Shown here piece after piece: positions 26,332 to 38,740 of a stretch of 64,000 nt of DNA (position 1 is its first letter; each line of letters begins with the position of its first letter). A program made the position numbers and the translations under genes. Source of the DNA: Acetobacter estunensis (GTDB lineage: Bacteria > Pseudomonadota > Alphaproteobacteria > Acetobacterales > Acetobacteraceae); contig NZ_JAHRDV010000002.1 in NCBI RefSeq assembly GCF_019083805.1, positions 62,001 through 126,000 on the forward strand. The letters are read 5' to 3'. The notes beneath the pieces were generated by a model. It saw only the letters and a program-made list of their open reading frames with translations, was not told the origin of the DNA and searched no databases.

Positions 26332-28226
26332 CAGACAGGCCCCCGATCACGGGTGGGTTTGGGTGGAACGGCCGATGTCGGTTTTTGCGCCGTCTTGGAT
26401 GGCGTTTTCTCAAGGGCGGCGTCTTCACGCACAGCATTCGGCCTGTCTTGTTTGCCCCAGAATGTTTTGGCTGGGTCAATCGCCTCAAAAGCTGCGGCTT
26501 TTGGAGCGCCACGGGCCGCAATGTGGTCTGTGTTGAGTGCGATTTGCGCCACTGGCAAGCCATCCGGGAGGAGCAGATAGCCGCGTCCTGGAGAGAGGCG
26601 GAGCTGGCTCTCCATCACAGCAGGCCGGACCTCACGCCGAGAACTCACGGTGATCTGGGGCTTGCGGGTCTTGGCGTCCATCACGCCCGAGACGGTTTGG
26701 ATCTCCACCTCGACCTTGCCGATCGTGGCAGAGGCGCGCTCTCGGCTTTCTGTGTCCGAGAGCTGGAGAAAAAGCTTTGTGTTGCAGTTGCCCAAAATGG
26801 CTTGGGCATCTTGCTCGCCGTAACGACTGCGCATCTGACCGATGGTTTGAAAGGTCAGAATGACCGCAGCCCCGAACTGTCGACCTTGGGGTAGCAGACG
26901 CGTCATGTTGTCAACGCGGGGAAGATCCGGAAACTCATCGAGCACAAACCACAGGCGCCGCGTGTTCGAAGGTGGCAGCGCCAAAGTCGCCGAGGCCGCG
27001 CATTCGAGCCAAAGCGCCATGAGCGGTTTGACCGCTTCGAAGTAATCTTCCTTGCGCGGCACAAAGACCCAAGGCGCGCGTGTTCCGCCTTTGTGCTTGT
27101 CCAGGCCACCGAAGAACGCGGCAAAGGAGAAGCTGGCCGCGCCCGGTTCCGGCTCAGCCCGCAGGAACATCAGCAGATTGACGGCCTTGGCGAGCATGAA
27201 AAGCACGCTGGCTGTGGCCCGTTCTGCGTCCTGTGCAAAGGTGCGCGCTGATGAGGTATGGGCCAACCAGCGCCCCAACTCCTCACTCGTCATATATTGG
27301 AGCGCCTCGATCAGCGCGGTCGGCGTCCTGCGTTGTTCTTCCCAAAGCTGGCGCAAGATATTGGCGACCAGGATACGCGCCGTCTCTAACCAGACGTCTC
27401 GATCCCGGTCTCCGGTTTCGTTGATCAGATAGCGCGCAAGCCGCGCGGCATCAGCCGGATGGTGGATCTCGTCGAAAAGATTCCAATAAACCCCGCGGGC
27501 ATCAAAAGGACTGAGGATGATGTCGCCCCGCACAGGGTTATAATACTGAGCGACGAAGCTGCCGGAGATGTCATAGACGATTGCAGGCTCGCCACGGGCT
27601 TCAATGCCATCAAGCATCTGGCGCATGGCTGTGGTCTTGCCGGACCCCGTCGAGCCATCCAGCTCAAAATGGCGGGTTTCAAAACTGCGCGGGATCGATA
27701 CCGATCCTATGAAGAGTGGCGCTGGATCGTTGGGATTGTCTGTGGTTTCAGCGAGAACTTGGGCTGAGACCAGTTGCGTGCCGCTGATATAGCGATCCGC
27801 CAGCTCAGCAGCGGCTTTGCGCTGCCGTCTGTCTTTGGTCAGCCAAAGACCCGCAATCGCGCCACCGGCACCCAAGATGAGGCCGATTGCGACACGCTCC
27901 ATTAGGCTAATCATGCGTACCCGGAGCCAAGGTGCGCTCAGAACCTCTTGTGCTCCGGTGTCGTATGTTTTGTCCTCAATAATGACGCGCATCGGAACGT
28001 CTCTGCCCGTCATCGCCATGACCGGACGTTGGGCTTCTGCACGCAAGAAGGAGCCTGCCAAGCGCAGCGTCTCGTTTTGTGTCGTAGCCAGCCCCGCCAA
28101 GAGACCGCTCACGAGGGACACAAAAACTACGATCAGGATTGCCTGACGGGCGCGGGCGCCGCTCTCGGAGCGTCGAAGGGCGCGCAAAGCTTGGGCATGA
28201 GCGCGTTGGTCGAGATCATTGCTCAT
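26331..28226 (-). CDS. Type IV coupling protein (VirD4/TraD/TrwB family)
   Basis: The coupling protein links the relaxosome to a type IV secretion channel and pumps DNA. The 631-residue protein has two N-terminal hydrophobic segments (about 30-48 and 112-130), Walker A GSTGSGKTTAM (191-201), Walker B LWFVLDEFPDLP, and the downstream GNCNTKLFLQLSDTESRE stretch typical of TraD-like ATPases. The C-terminal tail (about 590-631) is Lys/Pro-rich. Its start overlaps the preceding ribbon-helix-helix gene by 4 bases. No T4SS genes are in the element, so it must dock with a helper's channel. Confidence 0.93.
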   Translation of the reverse strand: MSNDLDQRAHAQALRALRRSESGARARQAILIVVFVSLVSGLLAGLATTQNETLRLAGSFLRAEAQRPVMAMTGRDVPMRVIIEDKTYDTGAQEVLSAPWLRVRMISLMERVAIGLILGAGGAIAGLWLTKDRRQRKAAAELADRYISGTQLVSAQVLAETTDNPNDPAPLFIGSVSIPRSFETRHFELDGSTGSGKTTAMRQMLDGIEARGEPAIVYDISGSFVAQYYNPVRGDIILSPFDARGVYWNLFDEIHHPADAARLARYLINETGDRDRDVWLETARILVANILRQLWEEQRRTPTALIEALQYMTSEELGRWLAHTSSARTFAQDAERATASVLFMLAKAVNLLMFLRAEPEPGAASFSFAAFFGGLDKHKGGTRAPWVFVPRKEDYFEAVKPLMALWLECAASATLALPPSNTRRLWFVLDEFPDLPRVDNMTRLLPQGRQFGAAVILTFQTIGQMRSRYGEQDAQAILGNCNTKLFLQLSDTESRERASATIGKVEVEIQTVSGVMDAKTRKPQITVSSRREVRPAVMESQLRLSPGRGYLLLPDGLPVAQIALNTDHIAARGAPKAAAFEAIDPAKTFWGKQDRPNAVREDAALEKTPSKTAQKPTSAVPPKPTRDRGPV

Positions 28227-28588
28227 GAGGCGTCTCCGGCATGAGAAAGCTGGCGCTGAAAAGCGGCCATGATGTCATCACTGAGTTGGGTGTCATCGAC
28301 ACGGGCCGATGCTGCGGCGCGGGCATAGACATAGGCCGCGCACGACACATAGAGCGTACGTTCTGTCAGGCGCTCGACATGGGCAACGCGAGCACTGAGC
28401 GCTCCAAGCTCTTGCGCGATCTCATTAAGGAGCGGGGTTTGGCCGCGCTCTTCGATTGCGCTCGCGAGTCCGCTGCGAACGCAGAGCTGTAAGAGTGCAT
28501 AAGGGGTCAGCTCGCGAGCTGCCGCGTGCTTGCGTAGAGCCTGATCGAGCGCCCTTGGCAGGCGCAGAGTGTGCTGGACCGTGCTCAT
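28223..28588 (-). CDS. Ribbon-helix-helix relaxosome accessory protein (TrwA-like)
   Basis: The N-terminal ~45 residues (VQHTLRLPRALDQALRKHAA, then ELTPYALLQLCVRSGLAS) fit a ribbon-helix-helix DNA-binding domain. The rest is a helical, probably oligomerising part. The position directly upstream of the coupling protein and relaxase matches TrwA-type proteins, which bind oriT, bend DNA and repress the mobilisation operon. ATG 28588 is taken; a TTG at 28612 would add 8 residues. Overlap with the coupling-protein gene is ATGA. Confidence 0.75.
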   Translation of the reverse strand: MSTVQHTLRLPRALDQALRKHAAARELTPYALLQLCVRSGLASAIEERGQTPLLNEIAQELGALSARVAHVERLTERTLYVSCAAYVYARAAASARVDDTQLSDDIMAAFQRQLSHAGDAS

Positions 28589-28795
28589 GGCTGCATCTGC
28601 CCGTGTAGGCAATCCGCACTCTCGGAAAATCTAGGCGCTCCAAGGTGTCGAACAGAACCGCCGGATGTGTAGGCGGATCGCACGCTCTGAAAAGCGCAGC
28701 CCCAAGCCGCAGGCCAATGCGTGGGGTGTGTTCTTCTTTCTGTGGCCCGAGACGAAGTCTCGGGTCGGTCGAACGGTAGAGAGACAGGCTGTCGT

Positions 28796-29377
28796 TTAGG
28801 CATGCTGACCTCCCTTGGATGAGGAGGTAGAACGGCGGCGCTTCTGCGTTTTAAGCGGCGCAAACCGTGTCTCTAATGAGTCTGGATGAAACACTGAGGC
28901 CGTATCGTCAAGAAGCGCGTCGAGATCGACTGTTGGGCCTGGCGGATGGCGAGGCTCAGGGGCAGGCTCGCGCTCTTGATACTCCGCGACCCAATCGACG
29001 ATCGTGCTCTCTATGGCGATCTGGATCTGTTGGTCCAGGTCGTGAGCGTCTTCTGGCGGGAGACGGACATCGAAGCCAGGTGTCTCAATGATCGCGCCTG
29101 TTGGGCGGTAGGCTTTGCCTTGCTCCAGCAACGGGCCAGAGATGACGCAGGTCGATGTGGTGCCGTGATAATAGGCCAAAGGGGGCACGTCATAGCGAAA
29201 CCAGTGCGAGGTGGCGCAGCGGTAGCTCTCGCCGATTTTATCATCGGCAATCAGCTTCTCGATGATGGGGCCAACTCCCCGCAGAATACGGGCTGGCGCT
29301 TTGACCGAGAGGGGCTGGTTAGAGGCGCGTGATAACCAGGACTGAAGGCGTACAAAAGCACTCAGGAACACGGGCAT
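28796..29377 (-). CDS. Hypothetical protein of the mobilisation region
   Basis: The 193-residue protein has no recognised domain. It has a short amphipathic N-terminus (MPVFLSAFVRLQSWLSRASN), a central region with TSHWFRYDVPPLAYYHG, and an acidic/Pro-rich C-terminal part ending in a basic Ser/Lys tail. ATG 29377 has AAAGGA 8 bases upstream; the frame is open to 29407. Placement between AlpA and the RHH gene suggests a transfer or regulatory role, but nothing in the sequence proves it. Confidence 0.6.
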   Translation of the reverse strand: MPVFLSAFVRLQSWLSRASNQPLSVKAPARILRGVGPIIEKLIADDKIGESYRCATSHWFRYDVPPLAYYHGTTSTCVISGPLLEQGKAYRPTGAIIETPGFDVRLPPEDAHDLDQQIQIAIESTIVDWVAEYQEREPAPEPRHPPGPTVDLDALLDDTASVFHPDSLETRFAPLKTQKRRRSTSSSKGGQHA

Positions 29378-29483
29378 GCGAGATCCTTTTCGCGTTCGAG
29401 GACGCAAATTCTGGAAGGGCTAAGAATGTTCGGGAGCTCTGGGGCGGTGTGGCGCTTAACGACGTAGGCGCTGCCTCAGACCG

Positions 29484-29690
29484 TTAACGGTAGGATTGGG
29501 TCGGGAGGCTCTTGAGCCAGTGCTCAATGTCGCCAGAGCGCCATCGGACGCGGCCTCCGCCAATGATAATTGGCTTTGGGCAAATGTTTTTGTGGAGATG
29601 CCTGTAAATGGTGGCGCGCGATCGGTACCCCGTGAGGAGCAACAGATCATCGATTGTTAGAAGCCTCTGGTCGTTAAATTCATCGGCCAT
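29484..29690 (-). CDS. AlpA-family transcriptional regulator / excisionase-like protein
   Basis: The 68-residue protein is a MerR-like winged helix-turn-helix of the AlpA family: LLTIDDLLLLTGYRSRATIY, then PKPIIIGGGRVRWRSGDIEH. AlpA proteins activate integrase expression or act in excision of P4-like elements and genomic islands. Its position in an element with a P4-type integrase supports that role. Length is normal for the family. Confidence 0.88.
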   Translation of the reverse strand: MADEFNDQRLLTIDDLLLLTGYRSRATIYRHLHKNICPKPIIIGGGRVRWRSGDIEHWLKSLPTQSYR

Positions 29691-29817
29691 TTCGATCTGT
29701 CCTTTTTCGACACTGTTAGCGACGAAATGACCGTAAATGAGTTGCTTTGCGACTGCGGCTCTTTACAAGATGTAAGGGCTCGTAAATCTTAAGTGTATGA
29801 TTTAATTGAATACAATC

Positions 29818-30879
29818 TCAGGGTATCGAGTTTTCTTTGCTCTGCGTATAGCTCAATGCAAGCTGTCGAATGGGCTTGTAGGTCTTTGTGCTTCCTTTGA
29901 TTCTGAGCACAGAATCTATCCAAGCTTCTGAACTTTTTGAGTTGTCTCCGAATTTGTCAGTGAGGCTGATGCGCCCGCCAGGAATAGTTTCCGCCAGTAC
30001 CTTTGACGCGTCAGCCAACATTTTGGTAACAACGAGTGGAGTATTGTTCTCGTAGCAGTTTTGGGCGTAACGACGGGCAGCACGCAAAACGATGACAAGC
30101 CTTTCGGGTCCATCTTCGTGCTCCCAAGACTTTGCCTTTTTCGCTTTTTCTAAAAAATCTTCAAAATTTTCCTGAGGGACAGCCAATATCCAATGAAGCT
30201 CGTGCGGCTGCGGTTTAAGTGTAGGAGTGTATTTTCTGTCAGCTGTAGAAGTCAGTTCGGCCGAAGATGATGTTTTGGAAGGCGTGACAGGGAAGATTCC
30301 CAACAATTCCAAATCACCATCGTAAGACTGTAACCAGCGGCAGCCGACCCAGCGACGCTCGGATTTGTAGGCGGCTCCTGCAAAAAGGAGAATGGCCCAA
30401 TCACTCTTGTATATATAAGGGGGCAGGATTCCTCGTTTTGAGCGCAATTTGATATCGCCTGATTTTAGCGCTTCTAAAAGGGAGTCCAGCTCTTGGAGCT
30501 TGCACTTATGAGGTAGGCATAGAATTTTTTTCAGATAGACAGATGGAATTAGGTGCGGCTTGAATTGCAGTATAAAAAATAAATATTCTATGAATAGAAT
30601 GAATAATAAACTCAACACAAAAGCCAAAAATGCATTTATTTGATAGTTTGGCGTGACGTAAGGGCGGTTCATCAGCGTAGCTAAGACTATACAGACCACG
30701 CTTGCTAGAAGAAATGAGACTAAAATAGCCTGTAATAAAAAGAGAGTGAACGAAATTATTCTCAGTTTTGTTACTGCTATTTTCGTTAGATCATGAATCT
30801 TTTTTCGCCCTAAAGACGGCTGTTGCGGGTTCATCAGTCGAGCAGCGACATCATTAGGATCTTGAGCTGCTAACGACAC
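29818..30879 (-). CDS. Membrane protein of unknown function (element cargo)
   Basis: The 353-residue protein has two long hydrophobic segments near the N-terminus (about 40-66 and 82-107) and a ~240-residue hydrophilic domain with several Trp, Cys and Lys residues. No known domain is recognised. The GTG start at 30879 has AAAGGA 8 bases upstream and overlaps the integrase stop by 10 bases, so it may be co-expressed with the integrase. Base composition is clearly less GC-rich than in neighbours. A membrane-anchored effector is possible, but that is only inference from context. Confidence 0.65.
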   Translation of the reverse strand: MSLAAQDPNDVAARLMNPQQPSLGRKKIHDLTKIAVTKLRIISFTLFLLQAILVSFLLASVVCIVLATLMNRPYVTPNYQINAFLAFVLSLLFILFIEYLFFILQFKPHLIPSVYLKKILCLPHKCKLQELDSLLEALKSGDIKLRSKRGILPPYIYKSDWAILLFAGAAYKSERRWVGCRWLQSYDGDLELLGIFPVTPSKTSSSAELTSTADRKYTPTLKPQPHELHWILAVPQENFEDFLEKAKKAKSWEHEDGPERLVIVLRAARRYAQNCYENNTPLVVTKMLADASKVLAETIPGGRISLTDKFGDNSKSSEAWIDSVLRIKGSTKTYKPIRQLALSYTQSKENSIP

Positions 30880-32033
30880 ACCGATGTCCTTTCATTAATA
30901 CAAAATGAAGCCCAAGCATCCATCATGACCCGCCGTTTTTCCAACAAGTTTCCCCGGCGATAAGCGGCTTCGACCTTGTTCCCAATCGCATGGGCCAAGG
31001 CCATTTCGGCGATATCACCTTCAAAGGTGGTTTCTTCTGCAACCCAGTCGCGGAAAGACGATCGGAAACCATGTGGGACGGCTTCAATTTTGGCGTCACG
31101 ACAGATTTTGGTGAGAGTCATGTCCGACAGCGGCTTCGCTCCTCGCTGCCCTGGAAAGACTAGAGGGCTCCGCGCCTCCCGATAGGTTGCAGCTTTTCGT
31201 AACAGCGCGAGCGCTGGCGGCGAGAGAGGAATGACATGCTCTCGACCTGCCTTCATGCGCTCAGCCGGGATTGTCCAGAGGGCTTTCTCGAAGTCGATCT
31301 CGTCCCACGTTGCCCCGCGGACCTCACCGGAGCGTGTCGCAGTAAGGATTAAGACCGACAGTGCTAAGCGACCGATCGAATCACCGTCTTGGAGATAAGA
31401 CAAAAATTGCGGTACCTCCGCATAGGGAAGTGCCGCATGATGAACGGGCTTGGATTGAATTCGCGGGAGAGATTTGTCCATCGCTGCGAGCGGCAACGGT
31501 AAGGTTCGGTAGCCTTTGCCAATCGCCCAATCGACGACACTGCCAATGCGTTGACGCACCCGGCGCGCTGTTTCGGGCTTCTCAAGCCAGATGGGTGCAA
31601 CAACATCACGCGCATGATGTCCGTCGAGCTCCGAGATGGAGAGGTCACCAATGATGGGAAAGGCATAGCGCTCCAGTGTGGACAACCACTGAGCGCGGTG
31701 CTTCTGATTTTTCCAGCTCGCCTTGTTCTCCGCGAAGACCAGAGAGACGGCTTCACGAAATGTGGGGATGCCTGCCTTTTTGCGACGCTCTGAGACGGGG
31801 TCAATTCCAACCTCGACCTGCATTCGTGTTTTGATGGCGCGCTCCCGAGCAAGAGCCAAAGGCACCTTCTTGACGCTGCCTAAGCCGATATCCCGCCGCT
31901 TGCCGTTCTTCTGAACCCTGCAAACCCAAGATTTGCTCCCCGATGGGGTCACAACGAGATAGAGCCCGTCGCCATCTCCGTAGCGTCCAGGCTCTTTAGT
32001 GGCTTTTACAGAGGTCGTTGATAACCGGCCCAT
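30870..32033 (-). CDS. Tyrosine-type site-specific integrase (P4/CP4-57 family)
   Basis: The integrase recombines the element into the tRNA-Ser 3' end. Residues ~1-90 form the DUF4102/arm-DNA-binding domain (GDGLYLVVTPSGSKSWVCRV), ~90-190 the core-binding domain, and ~200-375 the catalytic domain. Catalytic residue candidates are R234 (TATRSGE), K261 (RMKAGREH), H321 and R324 (HGFRSSFRDW), H348 (LAHAIG) and the nucleophile Y358 (AAYRRG). It lies 137 bases from the tRNA gene, exactly as expected for a P4-type island. Confidence 0.95.
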   Translation of the reverse strand: MGRLSTTSVKATKEPGRYGDGDGLYLVVTPSGSKSWVCRVQKNGKRRDIGLGSVKKVPLALARERAIKTRMQVEVGIDPVSERRKKAGIPTFREAVSLVFAENKASWKNQKHRAQWLSTLERYAFPIIGDLSISELDGHHARDVVAPIWLEKPETARRVRQRIGSVVDWAIGKGYRTLPLPLAAMDKSLPRIQSKPVHHAALPYAEVPQFLSYLQDGDSIGRLALSVLILTATRSGEVRGATWDEIDFEKALWTIPAERMKAGREHVIPLSPPALALLRKAATYREARSPLVFPGQRGAKPLSDMTLTKICRDAKIEAVPHGFRSSFRDWVAEETTFEGDIAEMALAHAIGNKVEAAYRRGNLLEKRRVMMDAWASFCINERTSVCR

Positions 32034-32169
32034 CTATTCCCACACTCCATACCACGCGTGATGTGGGATAGAATGCAATTTGATGACTCAGGATGCAACA
32101 CGAAATGAGAGGATATCCGCAGAAATCCGCCATTTATGATGCGAGTTGAAACTGGATTGTAAGGGTGGT

Positions 32170-32260
<91 letters not shown>

Positions 32261-32496
32261 ACGCCTAGCGGCGTTGCCAGCGGCTTTTAGGGAAACCCGA
32301 AGGGAATGACAAGAGCCATTTTCATCTTCCGGCGTTTCCTGTTGACGGATCGGCACGACGCCGCGTAAAAGCGCAACTCCGCTGCCATAAGGCGGGGCAG
32401 GCCGCGTATGACGGTCAACGAGAAGAAGCGACTGGACTGATCGCCTGTGCGAAAGCGCCGCGAGAGGTCGATTGATCGGAAAGAGACAGTTTCAGA
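32261..32496. other. Leader region between tRNA-Ser and rplU
   Basis: This ~235-base stretch contains no credible gene. It should carry the promoter and 5' leader of the rplU-rpmA operon. I did not identify a specific control motif in it. Confidence 0.4.
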
Positions 32497-32811
32497 ATGT
32501 TCGCAGTCATCCGCACCGGCGGCAAGCAGTATCGCGTTACACCGAACGCCGTTCTCAAGGTCGAGAAGCTTGAGGGTGAGGCCGGTTCGACCATCACCTT
32601 CTCCGAAGTCCTCGCAGTAGGCGGTGAAGCCGGCACAACCATCGGCGCGCCTCTCGTGGCAGGCGCTACGGTAACGGCCACGGTCGTCGCACAGGATCGT
32701 CTTCCCAAGGTGATCATCTTCAAGAAGCGTCGCCGGCAGAACAGCCGTCGCAAGAACGGTCACCGTCAGCCGGTCACCGTCCTGCGCATCAGCGAGATCA
32801 AGGCTGCCTGA
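32497..32811 (+). CDS. rplU: 50S ribosomal protein L21
   Basis: L21 (bL21) binds 23S rRNA in the large subunit. The 104-residue protein begins [14 protein letters not shown] and has the family [14 protein letters not shown] and [20 protein letters not shown] stretches. It heads the conserved rplU-rpmA-obgE order. Length normal. Confidence 0.97.
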   Translation: MFAVIRTGGKQYRVTPNAVLKVEKLEGEAGSTITFSEVLAVGGEAGTTIGAPLVAGATVTATVVAQDRLPKVIIFKKRRRQNSRRKNGHRQPVTVLRISEIKAA

Positions 32812-32871
32812 TTTCTCTCCCTATCAAGGGATTGAAGATTTCAGACGGCAAGACACTAAGGAGTAAGACTT

Positions 32872-33141
32872 ATGGCACAAAAAAAGGCAGGCGGTTCATC
32901 CCGCAACGGACGCGACAGTGCAGGCCGTCGTCTCGGTGTGAAGAAGTTCGGCGGCGAAGCCGTCGTGGCTGGCAACATCATCGTCCGTCAGCGCGGCACG
33001 AAGATGCTCGCTGGTGAGAATGTTGGCGTGGGTCGTGACCACACGCTGTTCGCGCTGACGGACGGAAGCGTACGTTTCCAGCGTCGTGCGGACAGTCGTG
33101 TTCATGTTTCGGTCGAAGCGCTGCCGATCGCGGCCGAGTAA
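32872..33141 (+). CDS. rpmA: 50S ribosomal protein L27
   Basis: L27 (bL27) lies near the peptidyl-transferase centre. The N-terminus [20 protein letters not shown] and the [20 protein letters not shown] stretch are diagnostic. It has the direct short N-terminus used by most bacteria. The gene follows rplU by 60 bases, and a terminator lies between it and obgE. Confidence 0.97.
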   Translation: MAQKKAGGSSRNGRDSAGRRLGVKKFGGEAVVAGNIIVRQRGTKMLAGENVGVGRDHTLFALTDGSVRFQRRADSRVHVSVEALPIAAE

Positions 33142-33162
33142 GACCGCCCGGCGCGGACGTGA

Positions 33163-35399
<2,237 letters not shown>

Positions 35400-35405
35400 A
35401 CCACT

Positions 35406-35437
35406 CTGTCCGAGCCATTAAGGAATGGCCCGGACAG
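35406..35437. terminator. Hairpin between convergent proB and gatB
   Basis: CTGTCCGAGCCATT and AATGGCCCGGACAG pair over 14 positions with one mismatch and a 4-base loop. It lies between convergent genes and could act in both directions. Confidence 0.6.
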
Positions 35438-35443
35438 ACGGCA

Positions 35444-36898
35444 TCAGGCGTCCAGCTTTTTGCGAAGGATGTCGTTGACGATGGCCGGGTTGGCTTTGCC
35501 TCCGGTTGCCTTCATCATCTGGCCAACAAAGAAGCCGAAGAGCTTGTCTTTGCCGCCACGGTATTCCGTCACCTTGTCAGCATGTTTCGTGATGATGTCA
35601 TCGGCTGCTGTTTCAAGGGCACCCGTATCCGTCACCTGACGCAGGCCTTTGCGCTCCACGATCTCAAGCGGTGCTTCACCTGTTTCGAACATCGTCTCCA
35701 GCACATCCTTGGCGATCTTGCCATTGATTGTGCCATCCGCGATCAAGTCGAGCATCGCGCCTAGATTTTCCGAGCTAACCGGGCTTTCCTCGATTGACTT
35801 TCCCGTGCGGTTGAGGGCCGCAAAGAAATCTCCTGTTACCCACGCACTAGCGGATTTGCCGTCACGGCCTTTGGCCACGCGTTCATAAAAATCCGCTGTT
35901 GGTTGCTCAGCCACAAGAACGCCAGCGTCATAAGCCGTGATGCCATACTCCTTCTGGAAACGTGCACGTTTCTCGTCAGGTAATTCTGGTAGTGTCTGCT
36001 TGAGCTGATCCACCCAATCCTGCTCGATCACGAGAGGAAGCAGGTCCGGGTCAGGGAAGTAGCGGTAATCGTGCGCATCTTCCTTGGAACGCAGGGAGCG
36101 TGTTTCGCCCTTGTTCGGATCGAACAGGCGCGTCTCCTGATCCACTTCGCCGCCGGCTTCCCAGATCTCGATCTGACGTGTGGCTTCGATCTCGATGGCC
36201 TGCATGACAAAGCGGATCGAATTGACGTTCTTGATCTCGCACCGTGTGCGGAACGGCTCTCCGGCCTTGCGCACAGAGACATTCACGTCGGCACGCATGG
36301 AGCCTTCTTCCATGTTGCCGTCGCAGGTGCCGAGATAGCGCAGGATCTGACGTAGTTTGCGCAGATAGGCACCGGCTTCTTCGGGAGAGCGGATATCGGG
36401 TTCGCTGACGATTTCCATCAGGGCAACACCCGCGCGGTTGAGATCCACGAAAGAGCGTTTCGGATCCTGATCGTGCATCAGTTTGCCCGCATCCTGTTCA
36501 AGATGCAGGCGCGTGATGCCGATTTCGCGCGTACTGCCATCCGAAAGCTCGATCAAAACGACACCTGTGCCGATGATCGGATGCTCGAACTGGCTGATCT
36601 GATACCCGGTGGGAAGATCCGCGTAGAAGTAGTTCTTGCGGTCGAACCGGCTTTCCAGGTTGATATGCGCCTTCAGGCCAAGACCGGTGCGGACGGCCTG
36701 TCGCACACATTCCTGATTGATGACTGGCAACATGCCGGGAAAACCGGCGTCAACGAGACTCACGTGCGAGTTCGGTTCCCCTCCGAAGAGGGTGGACGCG
36801 CCCGAGAACAGCTTGGACTGGCTGATGACCTGAGCATGCACCTCAAGCCCGACGACGATTTCCCAAGTGCCGGTGTTGCCTTCAAGTGTGTAGGTCAT
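35444..36898 (-). CDS. gatB: Aspartyl/glutamyl-tRNA amidotransferase subunit B
   Basis: GatB is the kinase and tRNA-binding subunit of GatCAB, which converts Glu-tRNA(Gln) and Asp-tRNA(Asn) to the amidated forms. The sequence has [42 protein letters not shown], the [12 protein letters not shown]-type stretch (here [12 protein letters not shown]) and a C-terminal YqeY-like tail domain. The 484-residue length is normal. It overlaps gatA by 4 bases. Confidence 0.97.
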   Translation of the reverse strand: MTYTLEGNTGTWEIVVGLEVHAQVISQSKLFSGASTLFGGEPNSHVSLVDAGFPGMLPVINQECVRQAVRTGLGLKAHINLESRFDRKNYFYADLPTGYQISQFEHPIIGTGVVLIELSDGSTREIGITRLHLEQDAGKLMHDQDPKRSFVDLNRAGVALMEIVSEPDIRSPEEAGAYLRKLRQILRYLGTCDGNMEEGSMRADVNVSVRKAGEPFRTRCEIKNVNSIRFVMQAIEIEATRQIEIWEAGGEVDQETRLFDPNKGETRSLRSKEDAHDYRYFPDPDLLPLVIEQDWVDQLKQTLPELPDEKRARFQKEYGITAYDAGVLVAEQPTADFYERVAKGRDGKSASAWVTGDFFAALNRTGKSIEESPVSSENLGAMLDLIADGTINGKIAKDVLETMFETGEAPLEIVERKGLRQVTDTGALETAADDIITKHADKVTEYRGGKDKLFGFFVGQMMKATGGKANPAIVNDILRKKLDA

Positions 36899-38379
36899 GC
36901 ATCCGCTCCCGCCCGCAGATCCGGGCGAGCCGTGAAACCGGCGGCCTTTTCCAAGCCCGAACCCACGGCAATCAGTGTTTCTTCATCAAAGTGGCGACCG
37001 ATCAATTGAAGCCCGAGGGGCAGGCCCTGACTGTCGAGACCGATCGGCAATGACATTCCGGGTTGACCCGCCATGCTGGCCGGGACGGTGAAGACGTCAT
37101 TAAGATACATATGCACCGGATCGACCGGCTTCTCGTCGCGACGGAAAGCGGCCGTCGGGGCCGTCGGCGTCAGTAATACGTCCACTTTTTCGAAAGCTTC
37201 AGTGAAGTCACGGCGGATCAGTGTGCGGACTTTCTGAGCCTTCAGATAGTAGGCATCGTAGTAACCTGCGGACAGAACGTAGGTGCCCACCAGAATACGG
37301 CGGCGCACTTCCTCGCCAAAGCCATTGTGGCGCGTCTTTTCATACATCTCGTCGAGGCTTGTGGCGCCTTCGGCCCGAACGCCGAAGCGTACGCCATCAT
37401 AGCGGGCGAGGTTGGACGAGCATTCAGCGGGTGCGATGATATAGTAGGTTGCTAGCCCATATTTCGTGTGGGGCAGGGAGACGTCCACGATCTCACATCC
37501 GGCCTCACGCAGCATGTCGATGCCCTTTTGCCAGACCGCGAGGATTTCCTCGGACATGCCGGGCGCACGATATTCGGCAGGGATGCCGACACGCAGACCT
37601 TTGAGGCTCCGGCCGCAGGCTGCTCTGTAATCCGGCACAGGAAGATTGGCCGAGGTGCTGTCCTTCGGGTCATGACCCGCCATCGCGCCGAGCATGATGG
37701 CAGCGTCTTCCACGGAGCGGGTCATCGGTCCCGCCTGATCCAGCGAACTTGCGAAGGCGATCGTGCCCCAGCGGCTGCATCGCCCATAGGTCGGCTTGAG
37801 ACCGACGATACCGCAATAGGCGGCCGGTTGGCGGATGGAGCCGCCGGTGTCCGTGCCCGTCGCGCCCATGGCGAGATGTGCGGCTACGGCCGCGGCCGAT
37901 CCACCGGAAGATCCACCCGGAACCAACGGGGACGGATCATTCGCGCGGTGCCAGGGGTTCTCGACCTCTCCGAAAGCGGACGTGAGATTGGCCGATCCCA
38001 TGGCGAATTCATCAAGGTTGGTTTTGCCGAGGAAGATCGCTCCGTTCTTGAGCAATTTCGCCGTCACCGTGCTCTCATAAGGAGGGATGAAATTGGCGAG
38101 GATTTTGCTAGCGGCGGTGGTTTTTACGCCATCGGTGCAGAACAGATCCTTCACCCCAAGCGGGATTCCGGTGAGAATGGGTGCATCTCCAGCCGCCAGT
38201 GCTGTGTCAGCTTTTGCCGCGGCATCGAGAGCCTTGTCGGGCGTTGGCGTGATGTAGGCGTTGAGACGTCCGTTCAGCGCTTCAATGGCGGTGGTGTGCG
38301 CGTGCGTCAGTTCGACCGCCGAAAAATCCTTTTTTCGGAGACCGTCAGCCGCCTGTGCGATCGTGAGATCTGTCAGCAT
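36895..38379 (-). CDS. gatA: Aspartyl/glutamyl-tRNA amidotransferase subunit A
   Basis: GatA releases ammonia from glutamine for the amidotransferase. The amidase Ser-Ser-Lys triad region is clear: [18 protein letters not shown] (Lys), [20 protein letters not shown] (Ser) and [20 protein letters not shown]. The 494 residues match the family. It lies between gatC and gatB with one- and four-base overlaps, so the three subunits are translationally coupled. Confidence 0.97.
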   Translation of the reverse strand: MLTDLTIAQAADGLRKKDFSAVELTHAHTTAIEALNGRLNAYITPTPDKALDAAAKADTALAAGDAPILTGIPLGVKDLFCTDGVKTTAASKILANFIPPYESTVTAKLLKNGAIFLGKTNLDEFAMGSANLTSAFGEVENPWHRANDPSPLVPGGSSGGSAAAVAAHLAMGATGTDTGGSIRQPAAYCGIVGLKPTYGRCSRWGTIAFASSLDQAGPMTRSVEDAAIMLGAMAGHDPKDSTSANLPVPDYRAACGRSLKGLRVGIPAEYRAPGMSEEILAVWQKGIDMLREAGCEIVDVSLPHTKYGLATYYIIAPAECSSNLARYDGVRFGVRAEGATSLDEMYEKTRHNGFGEEVRRRILVGTYVLSAGYYDAYYLKAQKVRTLIRRDFTEAFEKVDVLLTPTAPTAAFRRDEKPVDPVHMYLNDVFTVPASMAGQPGMSLPIGLDSQGLPLGLQLIGRHFDEETLIAVGSGLEKAAGFTARPDLRAGADA

Positions 38380-38669
38380 TATTCGACCACCTTGGGAACA
38401 GTAAAGAAGGGACCTTCGCGGTCTGGCGCATTGGACAACACCTTGTCCTGACAGTTGCCATCCGTCACGGCATCCACGCGGGGGGCAAGGGCTGTATTGA
38501 CGGCTGTGCCCACCATTGGCGGCACGCCTTCCACGTTGACTTCATCCAGAATCTCGATCCAGCCGAGGATTCCTCCGAGCTGCGTGCGCACAGCTTCGAT
38601 TTCCTGATCGTCAAGCCCGATGCGGGCGAGCTTGGCTATGCGTCTCGTGGTCGCGGGATCGAGCGACAT
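38379..38669 (-). CDS. gatC: Aspartyl/glutamyl-tRNA amidotransferase subunit C
   Basis: GatC is the small stabilising subunit of GatCAB. The 96-residue protein starts [20 protein letters not shown] and ends with [20 protein letters not shown], the standard GatC signature. It is first in the gatCAB operon; the divergent ruvX gene starts about 70 bases away. Confidence 0.96.
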   Translation of the reverse strand: MSLDPATTRRIAKLARIGLDDQEIEAVRTQLGGILGWIEILDEVNVEGVPPMVGTAVNTALAPRVDAVTDGNCQDKVLSNAPDREGPFFTVPKVVE

Positions 38670-38740
38670 GAAGCAGAACTCTCAACTGAAGGGAAAAAAG
38701 TGCTGGCGTTGCCACCGGCCCGGTAACATACCGTCAAGCC

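Noticed and set aside
23548-28588. Reading the relaxase region as a conjugative (self-transmissible) element
   Set aside because: No T4SS pore genes are within the element borders.
37468-38451. 327-residue plus-strand frame opposite gatA
   Set aside because: Antisense shadow of gatA, no motif.
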